From Symbiodinium sp. CCMP2592 (lineage: Eukaryota; Sar; Dinophyceae; Suessiales; Symbiodiniaceae): a DNA stretch of 64,000 nt. Shown here in pieces: positions 31,487 to 41,600 of this stretch. Both the position numbers and the translations under genes were made by a program. The stretch is from contig CAJNDT010006195.1 in the NCBI GenBank assembly GCA_905221615.1, positions 258,501 through 322,500 of the forward strand. Direction: 5' to 3'. The notes beneath the pieces are model-generated. The model was not told the origin of the DNA. It searched no databases and saw only the letters and a list, made by a program, of their open reading frames with translations. Within the stretch, counting starts at the first letter, position 1. Every line of letters starts with the position of its first letter.

Positions 31487-32746
31487 CTACAATCGAGGCC
31501 GGTACTTAACTTTAACGCGTATCTCCATGAAGCGATGGCCATTCTGACAGACTGGAGAGATGCTCACGAGTTGTACAAGGCTGGCGGCGGCCGGCTCATC
31601 CACCAAAGCCCGTGCCAGGTAGAACATCAGTTGCACCGGCAGCAGCACGCCACAATGAAGCAACTGGGTCCCCTGATTCGGGTCAATGCTCGAGCCTCCC
31701 TCCTCCGTTGTCCGCCGGACGCCGGTACCAGTGCCACGGCGTTTGGTCGTGGGTAGGGGGCCCCTCTTGGGTGCAAGAGACATTTGGATAAGGCTCCCGT
31801 CCCGCACTGGTGACTTGTGTCCTTCCTTTGCACTGGGGAGCGAGAGCTTGAGGCCATCTAGCTCATCCAACAGGAACCACCACCAGATCTCGGGGCGCGC
31901 CAACTCATACCACGAGAGGTCGAAAATACGCCCTTCCGGCAGCCGCAGCACCGGATCACAAAATTGCGCCAGCGCAATGGAAACTGCAAGCAACGGGGTA
32001 AGGCATACGCGGAAAGCCTCAGTTTGTGTGCAATGGCGAAGCATGAGAGCGCGGTCCGCAAAATCGACGACTCTAGCTCCGAAGTTCTGAGGGCTGACTT
32101 TGACTTCGCACGCCGGCAAGGAGAAGGGCAGCGAGAGAAGTGCAAGGCAGTCCGTTCGGCTGGGGAGCAATTGGCGCAGGGCAGCCGTGGTTGCCTCGCC
32201 GTCGACCTGCAATTGCTGCCGGCCTCTGGACAGATAGTTGCGGATAATGTCGTGCTGCTCCTCAAAGTCCTCCTCGTCTTCAGGCGGAACGCAGTTGCTG
32301 GCAACGGCGGCAACACCAGGCGACAGCAGGCTGGGCGGGTGCTCCACCGCGTTCAGCAGCACATTCACGCGGTCATTCCACGTAGCACTAGGGGCTGTGG
32401 GAGTGGAGGCAGCACAACTCTGGCTACGGAGTTCGGCGGTCAAGTCAGGGTCCTCCTTAGCCGGAGCGCCATCCGCTGGGTCGGGCTGAGCAAACCCGTC
32501 AGTATCGTAAAGGGCGCGCGGGAGGCCCGTGGTTGCCACAGACGGGAGAAAGGCTGCATGCGTGTTCGCCTGCAGTTGGGGATCGGGACACAGCCGGGTA
32601 GAGACAAAGAGCTGGAGCCGCCCCAGCATCGTCCGATTGACGGTGTCCGAAGCAATAGCGTAGAAAGAAAAAGCGCCTGGCAAGGCCGCAACTGCAATGT
32701 CGCCTGCGGACACCCGAAGTCGGCACGCCGTCGCACGCACATCCAA
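31487..32746 (-). CDS. Unknown protein of about 419 codons in the retroelement region
   Basis: An uninterrupted frame with plausible protein composition: EDEEDFEEQHDIIRNYLSRG, CLALLSLPFSLPACEVKV, LRLPEGRIFDLSWYELARPE and IWWWFLLDELDGLKLSLPSA. It lies just downstream, on the same strand, of the reverse transcriptase/RNase H segment and upstream of the GLGPG-domain remnant. It could be a structural or second enzyme part of one element. The start is TTG in the open frame; a true start is unknown. The opposite strand also has a 261-codon frame, so the GC-rich composition favours long chance frames and the call is uncertain. Confidence 0.45.
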   Translation of the reverse strand: MDVRATACRLRVSAGDIAVAALPGAFSFYAIASDTVNRTMLGRLQLFVSTRLCPDPQLQANTHAAFLPSVATTGLPRALYDTDGFAQPDPADGAPAKEDPDLTAELRSQSCAASTPTAPSATWNDRVNVLLNAVEHPPSLLSPGVAAVASNCVPPEDEEDFEEQHDIIRNYLSRGRQQLQVDGEATTAALRQLLPSRTDCLALLSLPFSLPACEVKVSPQNFGARVVDFADRALMLRHCTQTEAFRVCLTPLLAVSIALAQFCDPVLRLPEGRIFDLSWYELARPEIWWWFLLDELDGLKLSLPSAKEGHKSPVRDGSLIQMSLAPKRGPLPTTKRRGTGTGVRRTTEEGGSSIDPNQGTQLLHCGVLLPVQLMFYLARALVDEPAAASLVQLVSISPVCQNGHRFMEIRVKVKYRPRL

Positions 32747-32765
32747 TGATATATGTGGTCTCCAA

Positions 32766-34683
32766 TCAAGGCCCGGTGGTGCTGGGAGAGGAGGGCGCTG
32801 TAGGCCCTCTTAGGCGGCTGCAGGCCACTTCCCTTGTGAGGCCGGAGGCATCCGCCGACTTGTTGTCTGTTCCTCCAGCAAAGCAGGCCCGGAAAGAACC
32901 AGGACATGAAAACACTTCCGGAAAATCCCTCTCCAGCAGATGAAGCGCCACTATCGAAGAAAGCAGTTCGGCAGAGGTACTGGCCCATGAGCTCCCAAGA
33001 CCGTCCTTGAAAAGCCAAGGAGCCTCTTCGCGACGAAGCGTAATCTGAAACCAAGGAGCGGATTTACAGACAACGCCCTTGACAAGGAACCAACCGCCTA
33101 GTGCCACGGAGTCAGCGTTGCAAGCAGCATCGGTTCTGAAGAGTTCCCCATAATCCTTATCCGCCAACCCAGCAGGATACGTTCGCGAGCCTGCACGGAG
33201 CCGATCAAGAATGAATCGCAGAGTGCAGCGGATCAAGTTGGGTAGTGCCAAAACGGCTCCCTTGCTGACCACCGCTAACCAGGCGTAGCCACGTGCAAGG
33301 AAGGGCCTGATCCATATCAAGATTTGCGACATGAAGCCTAACCGGCCGTGGAGTTCGTGAAAACGACGAACGTCCACGAGCCAGCCATCTCCCTCCATGC
33401 CCTCAATCGATCATATGATCCACTGGCATCTCTTCTCCGAAATCCCAATCTTAAAGCGGCCATAATCATATAATCAATCCAGTAGCCGACCCAATCAACT
33501 TGCAGTCCCCCGCGCCACTTCTTCTCCGAGAAGGGTGTGCCCTGCATGCACAAAAGGGCAAGGGACATCCAGAGGTTGAGCCATCGATCTGAACCGCCGC
33601 TGAGCAGATGGAGGTCGTCTGCATAAATAAGCATGAAAACAAAAGCCTGCAGCATCACTCTAAGAGACAAGCGGCCCACCAGACCAATCAAGCGGGCGAA
33701 CCAATAGGCCGCCGAAGCAATTCCGAAAGTTCCTGTGCGATTAAGCCATACAACTGATGAATCGCTCCGCGTTCTGCAAGCGAGCACCCCCCAATGCTCT
33801 GGGTGGTGCAAATATCGCCTGTGCGCCTCCCACAAGTCCGAACAGTACCTTTCTCTTCGGCAACCATGCCCAGCTTCTGAATCGAAGAAATTTCCCTCGG
33901 TCCAGGTGATTCAAGACGGTCAAGCATAACAATCTCATTGTTGACGTGGACCCCGTGGGTCCCATCATGGACCACACGAAACTCATGGTCAGGTTTCGGA
34001 ATTACTGCTTGAGCGGCAATGCGTGGAGCAGGCCCTGGGAAGCGCGCCTTCGCCTCCGCCAAAGAAAGCGGGAACATACGTCCTTCTGCCTCTTCTTTGG
34101 TGAAAGCCTCCTCCAAGGCCTTCTCGACTTCAGCCCCGTCGCGGTAGTTCTGCATCAACGGCTGCCAGATGGACTCATCATATTTCTGATCCTTTCGGCG
34201 GAATCGAAACACTTGAGGCACTGGCCCCAGCGGCGCCGTGTGCCCGACCTCGACGCCGTTCACGAAGCAGAATTTTCCTTCCTCGATGATGCGATAGTCT
34301 GGGTCCCCAAGAATCCGAAGGGTCTGAGCTATCGCCCTCAAGTAGAAAGGTTGATGAGGAATCATCTCTCATGCCCGGATGGGATCTGGCAGCATGTTGA
34401 ACCAGTCCTCCCCAAGCTCTTCCAAGCGACCCTGGTCAACAGCGGACCGTTCCAGTGCCCCGTCGCCAGACGAAAAGTCGACTTCGCCAAATCTGGAACA
34501 CACTCCACGACAAACCGCCTGATTCAAGCGCTGCGCAAAGTCCAAGGCTTCCGCTGACATCACCGTGCCCGGGTTGCATGGCTTCCAGCGACCGGGAGAG
34601 CAGCGGCCAAACCCATCGACGAACTCATCAAAGGATCCAGCAAAATCGCCCACCATCGGTGGTCCCTTGCAACCAGACTGCAA
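32766..34683 (-). pseudogene. Retroelement polyprotein: reverse transcriptase and RNase H, frameshifted
   Basis: Order on the minus strand: 34683-34369 leader; 34365 to about 33840 N-terminal polymerase part (AVIPKPDHEFRVVHDGTHGV); then one frameshift at about 33835-33850; WEAHRRYLHHPEHWGVLACR and VFMLIYADDLHLLSGG (catalytic YADD); GTPFSEKKWRGGLQVDWVGY; and 33398-32766 ELFRTDAACNADSVALGGW with STSAELLSSIVALHL (RNase H-like, first Asp in TDAAC) and GGTDNKSADA. The order polymerase then RNase H fits LTR or DIRS-type elements rather than LINEs. I know this GTPF...WVGY type from dinoflagellate gene sets but cannot name its superfamily. No integrase or tyrosine recombinase was recognised. Confidence 0.78.
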
Positions 34684-34717
34684 CTCACTTAAGGGAATAT
34701 CGTCTTGTTTTTTTTTT

Positions 34718-35065
34718 GGCGTGAGTGGGCCTCGTCGACTACGGCTGTAGCACTCGGTCCCTACAAACTAACAAACGACAAGCGAAGCAAAAACTACAAA
34801 CTAACCTTCAAAGCAGTGAAACAAAAACGCGAAGCTCTACAAGGGCTGCGGCGCACAGGCTTTGCCGGTGTTAGCCGTTCAGCACAACTACGGAGCCTCA
34901 GCGACCGATCCGAAGCAACCAAGAGCCGTCGCTCTGAGCTGCCCAAAGCAACAGGTGGAGCCAATTCCAAGCTCCGGCAGCCGTTCTAGTCTCGCCAGAC
35001 AACGGGCAGCCCCTGCGCTTTGTTACGTCACGATCGTGCACACCAAAGTCCAAAAGTCCAGTGTT
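34718..35065 (-). repeat. 340-bp repeat family, copy Y, with a 10-base A tail
   Basis: Same family as 30361-30705. On the minus strand it ends CCCACTCACGCC followed by ten A (plus-strand T-run 34708-34717), exactly abutting the leader of the reverse transcriptase segment. So this is the 3' end of one element copy, and the reverse transcriptase sequence starts right after it, as in a tandem or nested insertion. Confidence 0.75.
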
Positions 35066-36930
35066 CGCCATGGCGGACGGTTTCCGGATCAATGGGTGCC
35101 AGAGTCGTTGCGACTCAAGGCCGGGCAAAACGCGGCCGGCCTCCGGGATCGAACACAACGATCCACGGCGTGCAAAACTGTGACGGATTGGCTGCCGGCG
35201 TTCAGCCAGTGAGTCCGCACCCATTCGAAGCATTTGCCAATAACTGCTATAGAGCGCCCGTCAGCGGTGTCCCACGACAAGGCAAGGGCGCCAAAGGCTG
35301 AGGCAACGACAACAAGGCCTAATAACCTTGACATGTGCAGCTTCTGGGGAAGTTCTGACGCGGTGCACCGTGTCCTCCACTGACACGTTACAGATGTTGA
35401 AGGCGATACCCGTCGAAGGCTTGGGCCAAGGCAAGAGGGCGCAGCTGCTCGGTCAGGACAGGCCCCGCCCCCTGCGCCGCGACTGGAGCTGGCGGCTAGC
35501 GTCCTTGCATCCGGCCAATTCGCATTGTAGTGGTGCCATCCTTTCCAATCCTTCAGGTGATGTGCCCAGCTTGTTGGCCAAACAGGCCGACTCCCATGCG
35601 GTGGATGCTAGAAAGGAAAGAACCACAACGACGTACGTCGTCGGTTTCGCCGGCTCAGGTCTAGCGGTGTCTGAGTCGTTCCGACGCAAGTGGCCAGAAA
35701 GGCCGGAACCCAAGGACGGGACAGATGAACACTGTGTGCGGTCAAGTCCAGCAATCAACGCGGAGCACAGTGCAAGCGCCGCCCCTTGGCCCGGAATCCT
35801 GCGTAGGCCGATGCAAATATCCGCTGAAACGGCATCTGAGTCGATCCGACTCAACGTCAGCCAGAAGCGGCCAACACCAAGAGGAGCCGGCTGGGCCCCA
35901 ATTACACGGAAGGCCAAGAAGTGAGATGAAGGCACCCACTCGTCCGTATGCACTTTAAATGGACGCACCTAAGCCCAGACAAGTGGATCACCCGGCCGCA
36001 CATTGGAGAACCGCTGGGTGCGAAGGTCCAAGTGATGTTGAGTGCGGGCCAGTGCTCTTACCTGTGAATGATGAAGCACGTCAATGCCCGAGTACTGACG
36101 TTGGCCGAAGTCTCGCTCCATCACTTGCCAAAATGCAGGAGGAAGACTATCGTCAGAAAAGGGACATCGACGTATGTCGACGTGCTGGCAGCCCAATGCG
36201 ACTCGACGGAATGAGAGCACAGCGCGGGCGCCGCCCTATGGCCCCAAAGTCCAAAGGCCGTTGAAGGTGTCAGCTCTATCGATGTACGAGTAGTTCGACT
36301 CAGCGTTAGCCATATGGCCGGCACAATTGAGAAGAGCCCCAGTGTGCCAAGCGGTGATGTGCTGCCGGTGGTCAAACCCACCAACCAACGCGCGTGTCTG
36401 CCCTGGTAATAGGTGGCCGTGGAAACCCCTGGTGTGCGTCGCCGGCAGCGCAACGCACCGAGCAAACAGAATGGGTCACCCGAGACGAAACCAAGGCCAT
36501 GGCCAGATCCAACTCGTGCAGGAGACGGCATCCGCACACCCGGGATCCACCGGGAGAAAGGCGCCCATGCCCGTCAAGCTTCCTTCCAGATCACAGAGTT
36601 CGCAGCCCGCAGGACGCGAAAGTTAGTGCGAAAGTGACAAAGCACGGGCCCATGTCACTAGTTGAGATACGCAGAGGCTAGTCGAAGCCCGAATATTGTC
36701 GTTGGCTGGCGTCTCCCTCGGGGCACTTGCCAGGAAGCAAGGAGGGGAACCGATCAGGTGTCAATTAAAAACGGACATCGACGTATGTCGACGTGCAGGT
36801 AGCTCCACACGACGTGACTGGTCGGTACGCCGCGATCACCTGCCCGTCGCGTTAGTCCCTTGTTGCTCTGGCAATGGAGACACCGAATGCCGGAATAACG
36901 ACACAACGACGTATGTCGTCTGTCCCGATC
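35066..36930 (-). repeat. Array of diverged units with perfect and near-perfect palindromes
   Basis: Between the GLGPG-domain ORF (stop at 36945) and the 340-bp repeat lies sequence with ACGACGTACGTCGT at 35628-35641 (perfect 14-bp palindrome). The near-identical CGACGTATGTCG occurs at about 36168, 36779 and 36908. Hairpins of type GAGTCG-nnn-CGACTC lie at 35102-35116, about 35673 and 35838-35852. Copy X of the element has only one palindrome, also about 40 bases after the stop codon (30729-30742). So the untranslated region seems to have been expanded here by repeated duplication. Confidence 0.7.
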
Positions 36931-36944
36931 GGGGTGAGCGGAGA

Positions 36945-37342
36945 TCACCTGGTAGAGCCGGACGCCTCATCGGACGGCCAGCTGTCGAGCAGGCGTTGCA
37001 TGTCACGTCCACTCGAGGGGAAGTGACTCTCTTTCAGAAGATAAAGCATTTGGTAGTTCCTGTCATTGTACATTTCCTTCAAACGTGAGAAGGCATACTG
37101 GCGGTTGTCGTGGTCTTCACTATGAAGGTGTGGCATAAGTTCCGTGGAAATGCAGGGAAGTTGGAGGCCGGGTCCGAGGCCCCCTTCTCTGAGGAACTCA
37201 TCTGCCGCCGCCCTCCAACGGTCTTGCGCCCGAGGGTGCCCTAGCCGGAACCAAGGGCGCGTGCCATCCGGCGGATTCTGTGTGCGGCCCTCCTCCTGGG
37301 CGACCAACCTTTGAAGGAGGACCATCGCTTTGGCCTCAAATG
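36945..37342 (-). CDS. GLGPG-type conserved domain ORF, copy 2, intact 3' part
   Basis: This reads RPWFRLGHPRAQDRWRAAAD, GGLGPGLQLPCISTELMPHL, YAFSRLKEMYNDRNYQMLYL and SSGRDMQRLLDSWP and stops at 36945. It matches copy 1 at 30786-31060 over its whole length with mainly conservative changes, so this is a real protein domain under past selection. The frame continues upstream to about 37342 and then is lost; the 5' part of the element is missing or diverged. It is likely a retroelement protein of unknown function. Confidence 0.6.
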
Positions 37343-38614
37343 CGTCGAAGTGCGCATAGCGCCACAGGCGGGTCGGGAAGTGGCAAATTCCTTAAACAAG
37401 GGGTGCCTGCAGTAATTAAGCCGTGAGCTTCGGGAATAAGCCCAAATCGTTTCCGAGCAGAGTAAAAATGAGAACAGATAGACATCGGCCCGATCAGGGG
37501 CAAAGCACACCATAACCAGAAATATGCATGCAGTTTATTGAGTCGATGTGACATCGATGTGTCTTCTAAGTCCCGTCATTATGAGCATATGAAAAAAGAC
37601 AAATTCGATCCAAAACCTAAAGCGTCCATTGAGCACATGAGGAGGCAAAAATCTGATCCAAACACTGAAATGTCGACTGTACCCCGCGGATGCTCACACG
37701 TTGCCCCATTGCAATTGGTTCATGCTACTGCACTACCAACCACGAAAACGGTAGAAACACAGCAACAGCAACAACACAAAAGGTACAACCACAACCTACG
37801 CTTACAACCTACGAACCTAGCCGCCACAACAACAGCGGTGGCGACAGGAGTAACAACACCGACATCATCGTCACATTCATCATCATCGCCATCGTCGTAG
37901 ACCTCGACATTGGCGCTCTCCACCTGATCAGATCTCAGAAGTCCACCTCTTGCCTAGAGGCTTGTACTGTGGATCGTGATTGTGGGTTTGCGGAATTGGA
38001 TTTCCCCGGCCATGGTCGGACTGTCGGGTTTAGTGGAAAGTTCGTTCTGGGCTGCTGATTATGCCACCAAGTTCAATCTTGTTGCTTTGGCAATGAAGGC
38101 ACAGTTGGGAGACATGCGACCAAGTTAATTAAGCTGGGTGATGAGAGTCCACCTTTCAAAATGGCGTATGGGTCCACTTCTCAAAGTACAAACCCTTCCA
38201 ATGCTCAAGTGCTCCACATGTAGTCTTACACAGCAGTCACGCAACGCCTACACACAACACCTGAAAAGTGTCGCACATGTTTTCTCGTCCAGCTCGAAGC
38301 AGTTGCCAAAACAGGCATGACAATGCCGCGGAGGCCCGGTGGGCCAGCGACTCGAACGACCCGTCTCGGATCTTCGTCATCCCGCTCATGAACCCAAGCC
38401 ATCGCACCAATGCCATTGTGTCAACATAGTGTTTGGTAGCTACATCTCAACTGCCCAGCTCGGAATCAGAACAGGAACCCCAAGAGTTGGCAGCTGACAG
38501 AATTTGACGGCCAAGTGCAGCTTCTAGGCCCGAACTGTCAGGGTGTCAGGGGATGTGTTTGGTTCAGATGCTGAAAGATCGGTCAGCTGCGAGTGCCAAA
38601 CTATTCTGTGACTC
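37343..38614. other. No supported gene; simple repeats
   Basis: The stretch contains CAA/ACA-rich and TCATCATCG-type repeats (37755-37900) that give poly-Ser/Thr/Asn shadow frames. It is the region downstream of the long minus-strand gene ending at 38615. Confidence 0.45.
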
Positions 38615-41600
38615 TCAGTCGGAAAAAACCTTGCTCAAGGATTTCTGTGCGGTCTCGCTGACCTTCGCATCCTCAGCACCCGTGTCTTTGGCGGCCTTGT
38701 GCTTCTTTCCTTTCTTTGCTTTTCCAGCCTAGCGCTGGTACGGTCACAAGCACAACCAAGCAAAGCAGCGAGTGCCGCAAAACCGCATAAACCAAATACC
38801 CAAAGCCCAGAACTCCTGAACCTCGTCGTCCTGGTCTTTTGCACCCTTTTCTTTCTTGTCCTTTTTGTCCTTTTTGTCCTTTTTGTCCTTTGTGTCCTTT
38901 TTGTCTTTTTTGCCTGTCTTGTCCTTCTTGTCTTTCTTGGCCTTTTTATCCTTTGCCGACGAAGGATCCTGGCATGCTCACTGTCCTAAGGCCTAGTGTT
39001 TCCGTTCGTGGCTCACGGCTTACTCTTGTTTAGGGATTCGGATTGGGTGTTATGGAGCTTGTAATTTGGGTGTTTGGGATGACTCCAGACTCAACACTGA
39101 GGCCGATGTTATTTTATTTGGTCTCCTAACCTCGGCCTCGGCGACATCCTCGACCTCCTCGGATTCCTCTGCATCCTCGCCTGGCACCGGTGCCGGTGTC
39201 GGCGTCGACTCCTGAAGTTTTACAGATTACACACACACGGTTCAGGGGTCTTCCGAAAGCTGCCCGGACTGTTCGAAGCCGTACAGGTTGGAACAAATGG
39301 CATGGTCCACGAGCCCACATGGTGTAAGAGCTTATTGTTTCGCCAATGAGATTCGAATGAAATTCGAATGCATGGCGGACGCAAACAAACAAGGTTTATA
39401 TCACCATAACATAAAATATGGTTTACGACTTTACGAGGTAAGACTACTTATTGGGATTTCAGGTTGTGACCAGAGAAGGCCCGGCTTGAGACTTTTAGGA
39501 ATCAAAATATGAAAGGCTGACTGCAGCGATGACGACTGACGATTGACTTCACATATTGGACTGACATTGCACTTGCTTGCGCGGCCTCGGGCATCGCACC
39601 TTTCCAGGGAGTGCCGCCCCAGTATTGCTGGTACTTGGCTTTGTGTGCAGGCGTCAACGGGATAGGCTTAAAGTCTTCATCCTTTTTCTTTCTGGCCTGC
39701 ACGAAAGGTGGAGGCTGACGGCCCAAGATTACAATTCAACAAACAATATTCCACCACGAAACGTACGGTTGTGCTGTAGGTGCCATGAATCTCTGAATCA
39801 CTAATACTGAAGCATGACATGACAACAACACAAGGCCTTGGACTTGGGATCAGCTTCGCTCTTCTCTGATCCTTGCTCCTCTCATCTGACTCATCTGATC
39901 TGTCGTGTAAAGCTCTATGGCTTCAGAGGAATCCTAACGATTGACCAGCAACACGGCCTGTCAAACGCCCCAGACTGGCCCCCCGGGTCCTTCCGCTTCG
40001 TGCTGGCTTTAGTCTCGCAAGCTGCAGCCGCAGCCTGAACTCACTAAGGAGGCTACCCTTCTCATCACCTGTGCTGTCACCGATTGTTATGCGCCTGGGC
40101 TTTGGCTTTGGGCTTTGCTTTCGCCTTCGGGCGACACCCAGCTGCTGCAGCTTTGTTTTTTTTCGGCTCACCGGCACCGGCATCATCCGGATTCGCATCC
40201 GGATGGTCCGGCTCCTGCGGACAGCGAAGAGCACACATCGTAACGAAGAATGATGAACCGTGTCATTGACAGTGTCACACTGTGCGATCGCTATGAGTGC
40301 GAACCCATGCATTGGTTGCCTTCCGCTTGGATCCAACGTTGTCGTGCGAGGCCTGCAAATTCCGCATTCTAATCTGTCCGTGTCACACGGAGTCAAACGT
40401 GAGACAATCTCGCACTTAAGTACTCAACCACTGTCAACTGCACAACCCTTTGCATCCCTCCTTCAGAGCTTCTGCAAATCCTAGTCATCCTAGTCGTAAT
40501 TATATCTCCTAACTTAAATCAACTCCTAAGTAACCCATAAGTTCGAAGTCCCCTAAAATCGGAACTCGAAGCCGTGAAACCCTAAAATACGTTCCCTCGA
40601 GCCTCTCAAGTCTAAAGCCGTCTCATTGCGAAACTGTTCGAAGCCCATTCTGAAAAATGTCTGTCACAAAGATGTTGCCAGTGCCAGGTGAATGGTTTCA
40701 GGGTCTAGGCTAAGTCTAAGTATCTGATAACATCTGTGCGGGCGTTGTTGACATGTACAGTGCCATCGGACCCGGCCTTGTGACTCTCTGAGCTGCACTT
40801 GTCAGCGGGCTCAGCTTCCGGGACATCAGGGTCCGACGGCGACACCTGGGGTTTTAGGGGTGAAGGCGTTGTGAAGGGGTTTAGGGTCTCTGGCTAAGGG
40901 TCTAGCGACGTTTGCCCGGGCCATGTTGACATGTACAGTGCCATCGGACCCGGCCTTGCGACTCTCTGAGCTGCGCTTGTCAGCCGGTTCGGGATCCACG
41001 ACATCAGGGTCCGATGGCGACACCTGACGAAATCAATGTATCTCTTTATTGCTGTGTTTCTCTACATGCTTAATTGACATATTGACATTGAGTTCTCTAT
41101 GAAGGGATGCTGCAGATGGATAGGTTGGTTTACGATTCAGTGCTCGTCGTTGCCGTCGTTATGGCAAAGTCTGCAAAATCAACAGATTTGCGGAATGACC
41201 TCGGGCCTTGGGTCCCACAATCACCTTGTCAGCCGTGGCAACGACGAGGGCGGTGCTCGCCTGGCGAAGGCAAAGTCACAGCTACACATACCGTCATCTG
41301 CTTACGCAAGGCGACGAAGGCTTAGACTCAAGCCGAAACTCAAGCCAGGCCTCTGATACAACCGGATGGTTGTTCTCCTTGTCATCCTCTTCCAACATGA
41401 GCTTTTCCAAGTCCTGTTCCAAATCGTCCTCGGTACTCTGAGTACTCTGCAGACAATATTTGCAACATCGCTCACAACATCAGCATTTTGCATTACGTGG
41501 CCCAGGGGCTGGCGGGGGTTGCACGCTTGTGGCCGAATCAGCTTTCATGTTCAAGAAGCCAAGGAAATGCAGGATGTCCTGTGGCTTGCCGTCTTGCAGC

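Noticed and set aside
31964..32749. 261-codon plus-strand frame
   Set aside because: It is antisense to the 419-codon minus-strand frame, and its sequence (Arg/Gly-rich, no ordered hydrophobic pattern) looks less like protein.
30361..35065. Interpretation of the two 340-bp repeats as LTRs of one 4.7-kb element
   Set aside because: Each copy ends in an A-run on the element strand and follows a GLGPG ORF, which fits a repeated 3' end better than LTRs. I saw no TG...CA ends or primer-binding site. Not fully excluded.
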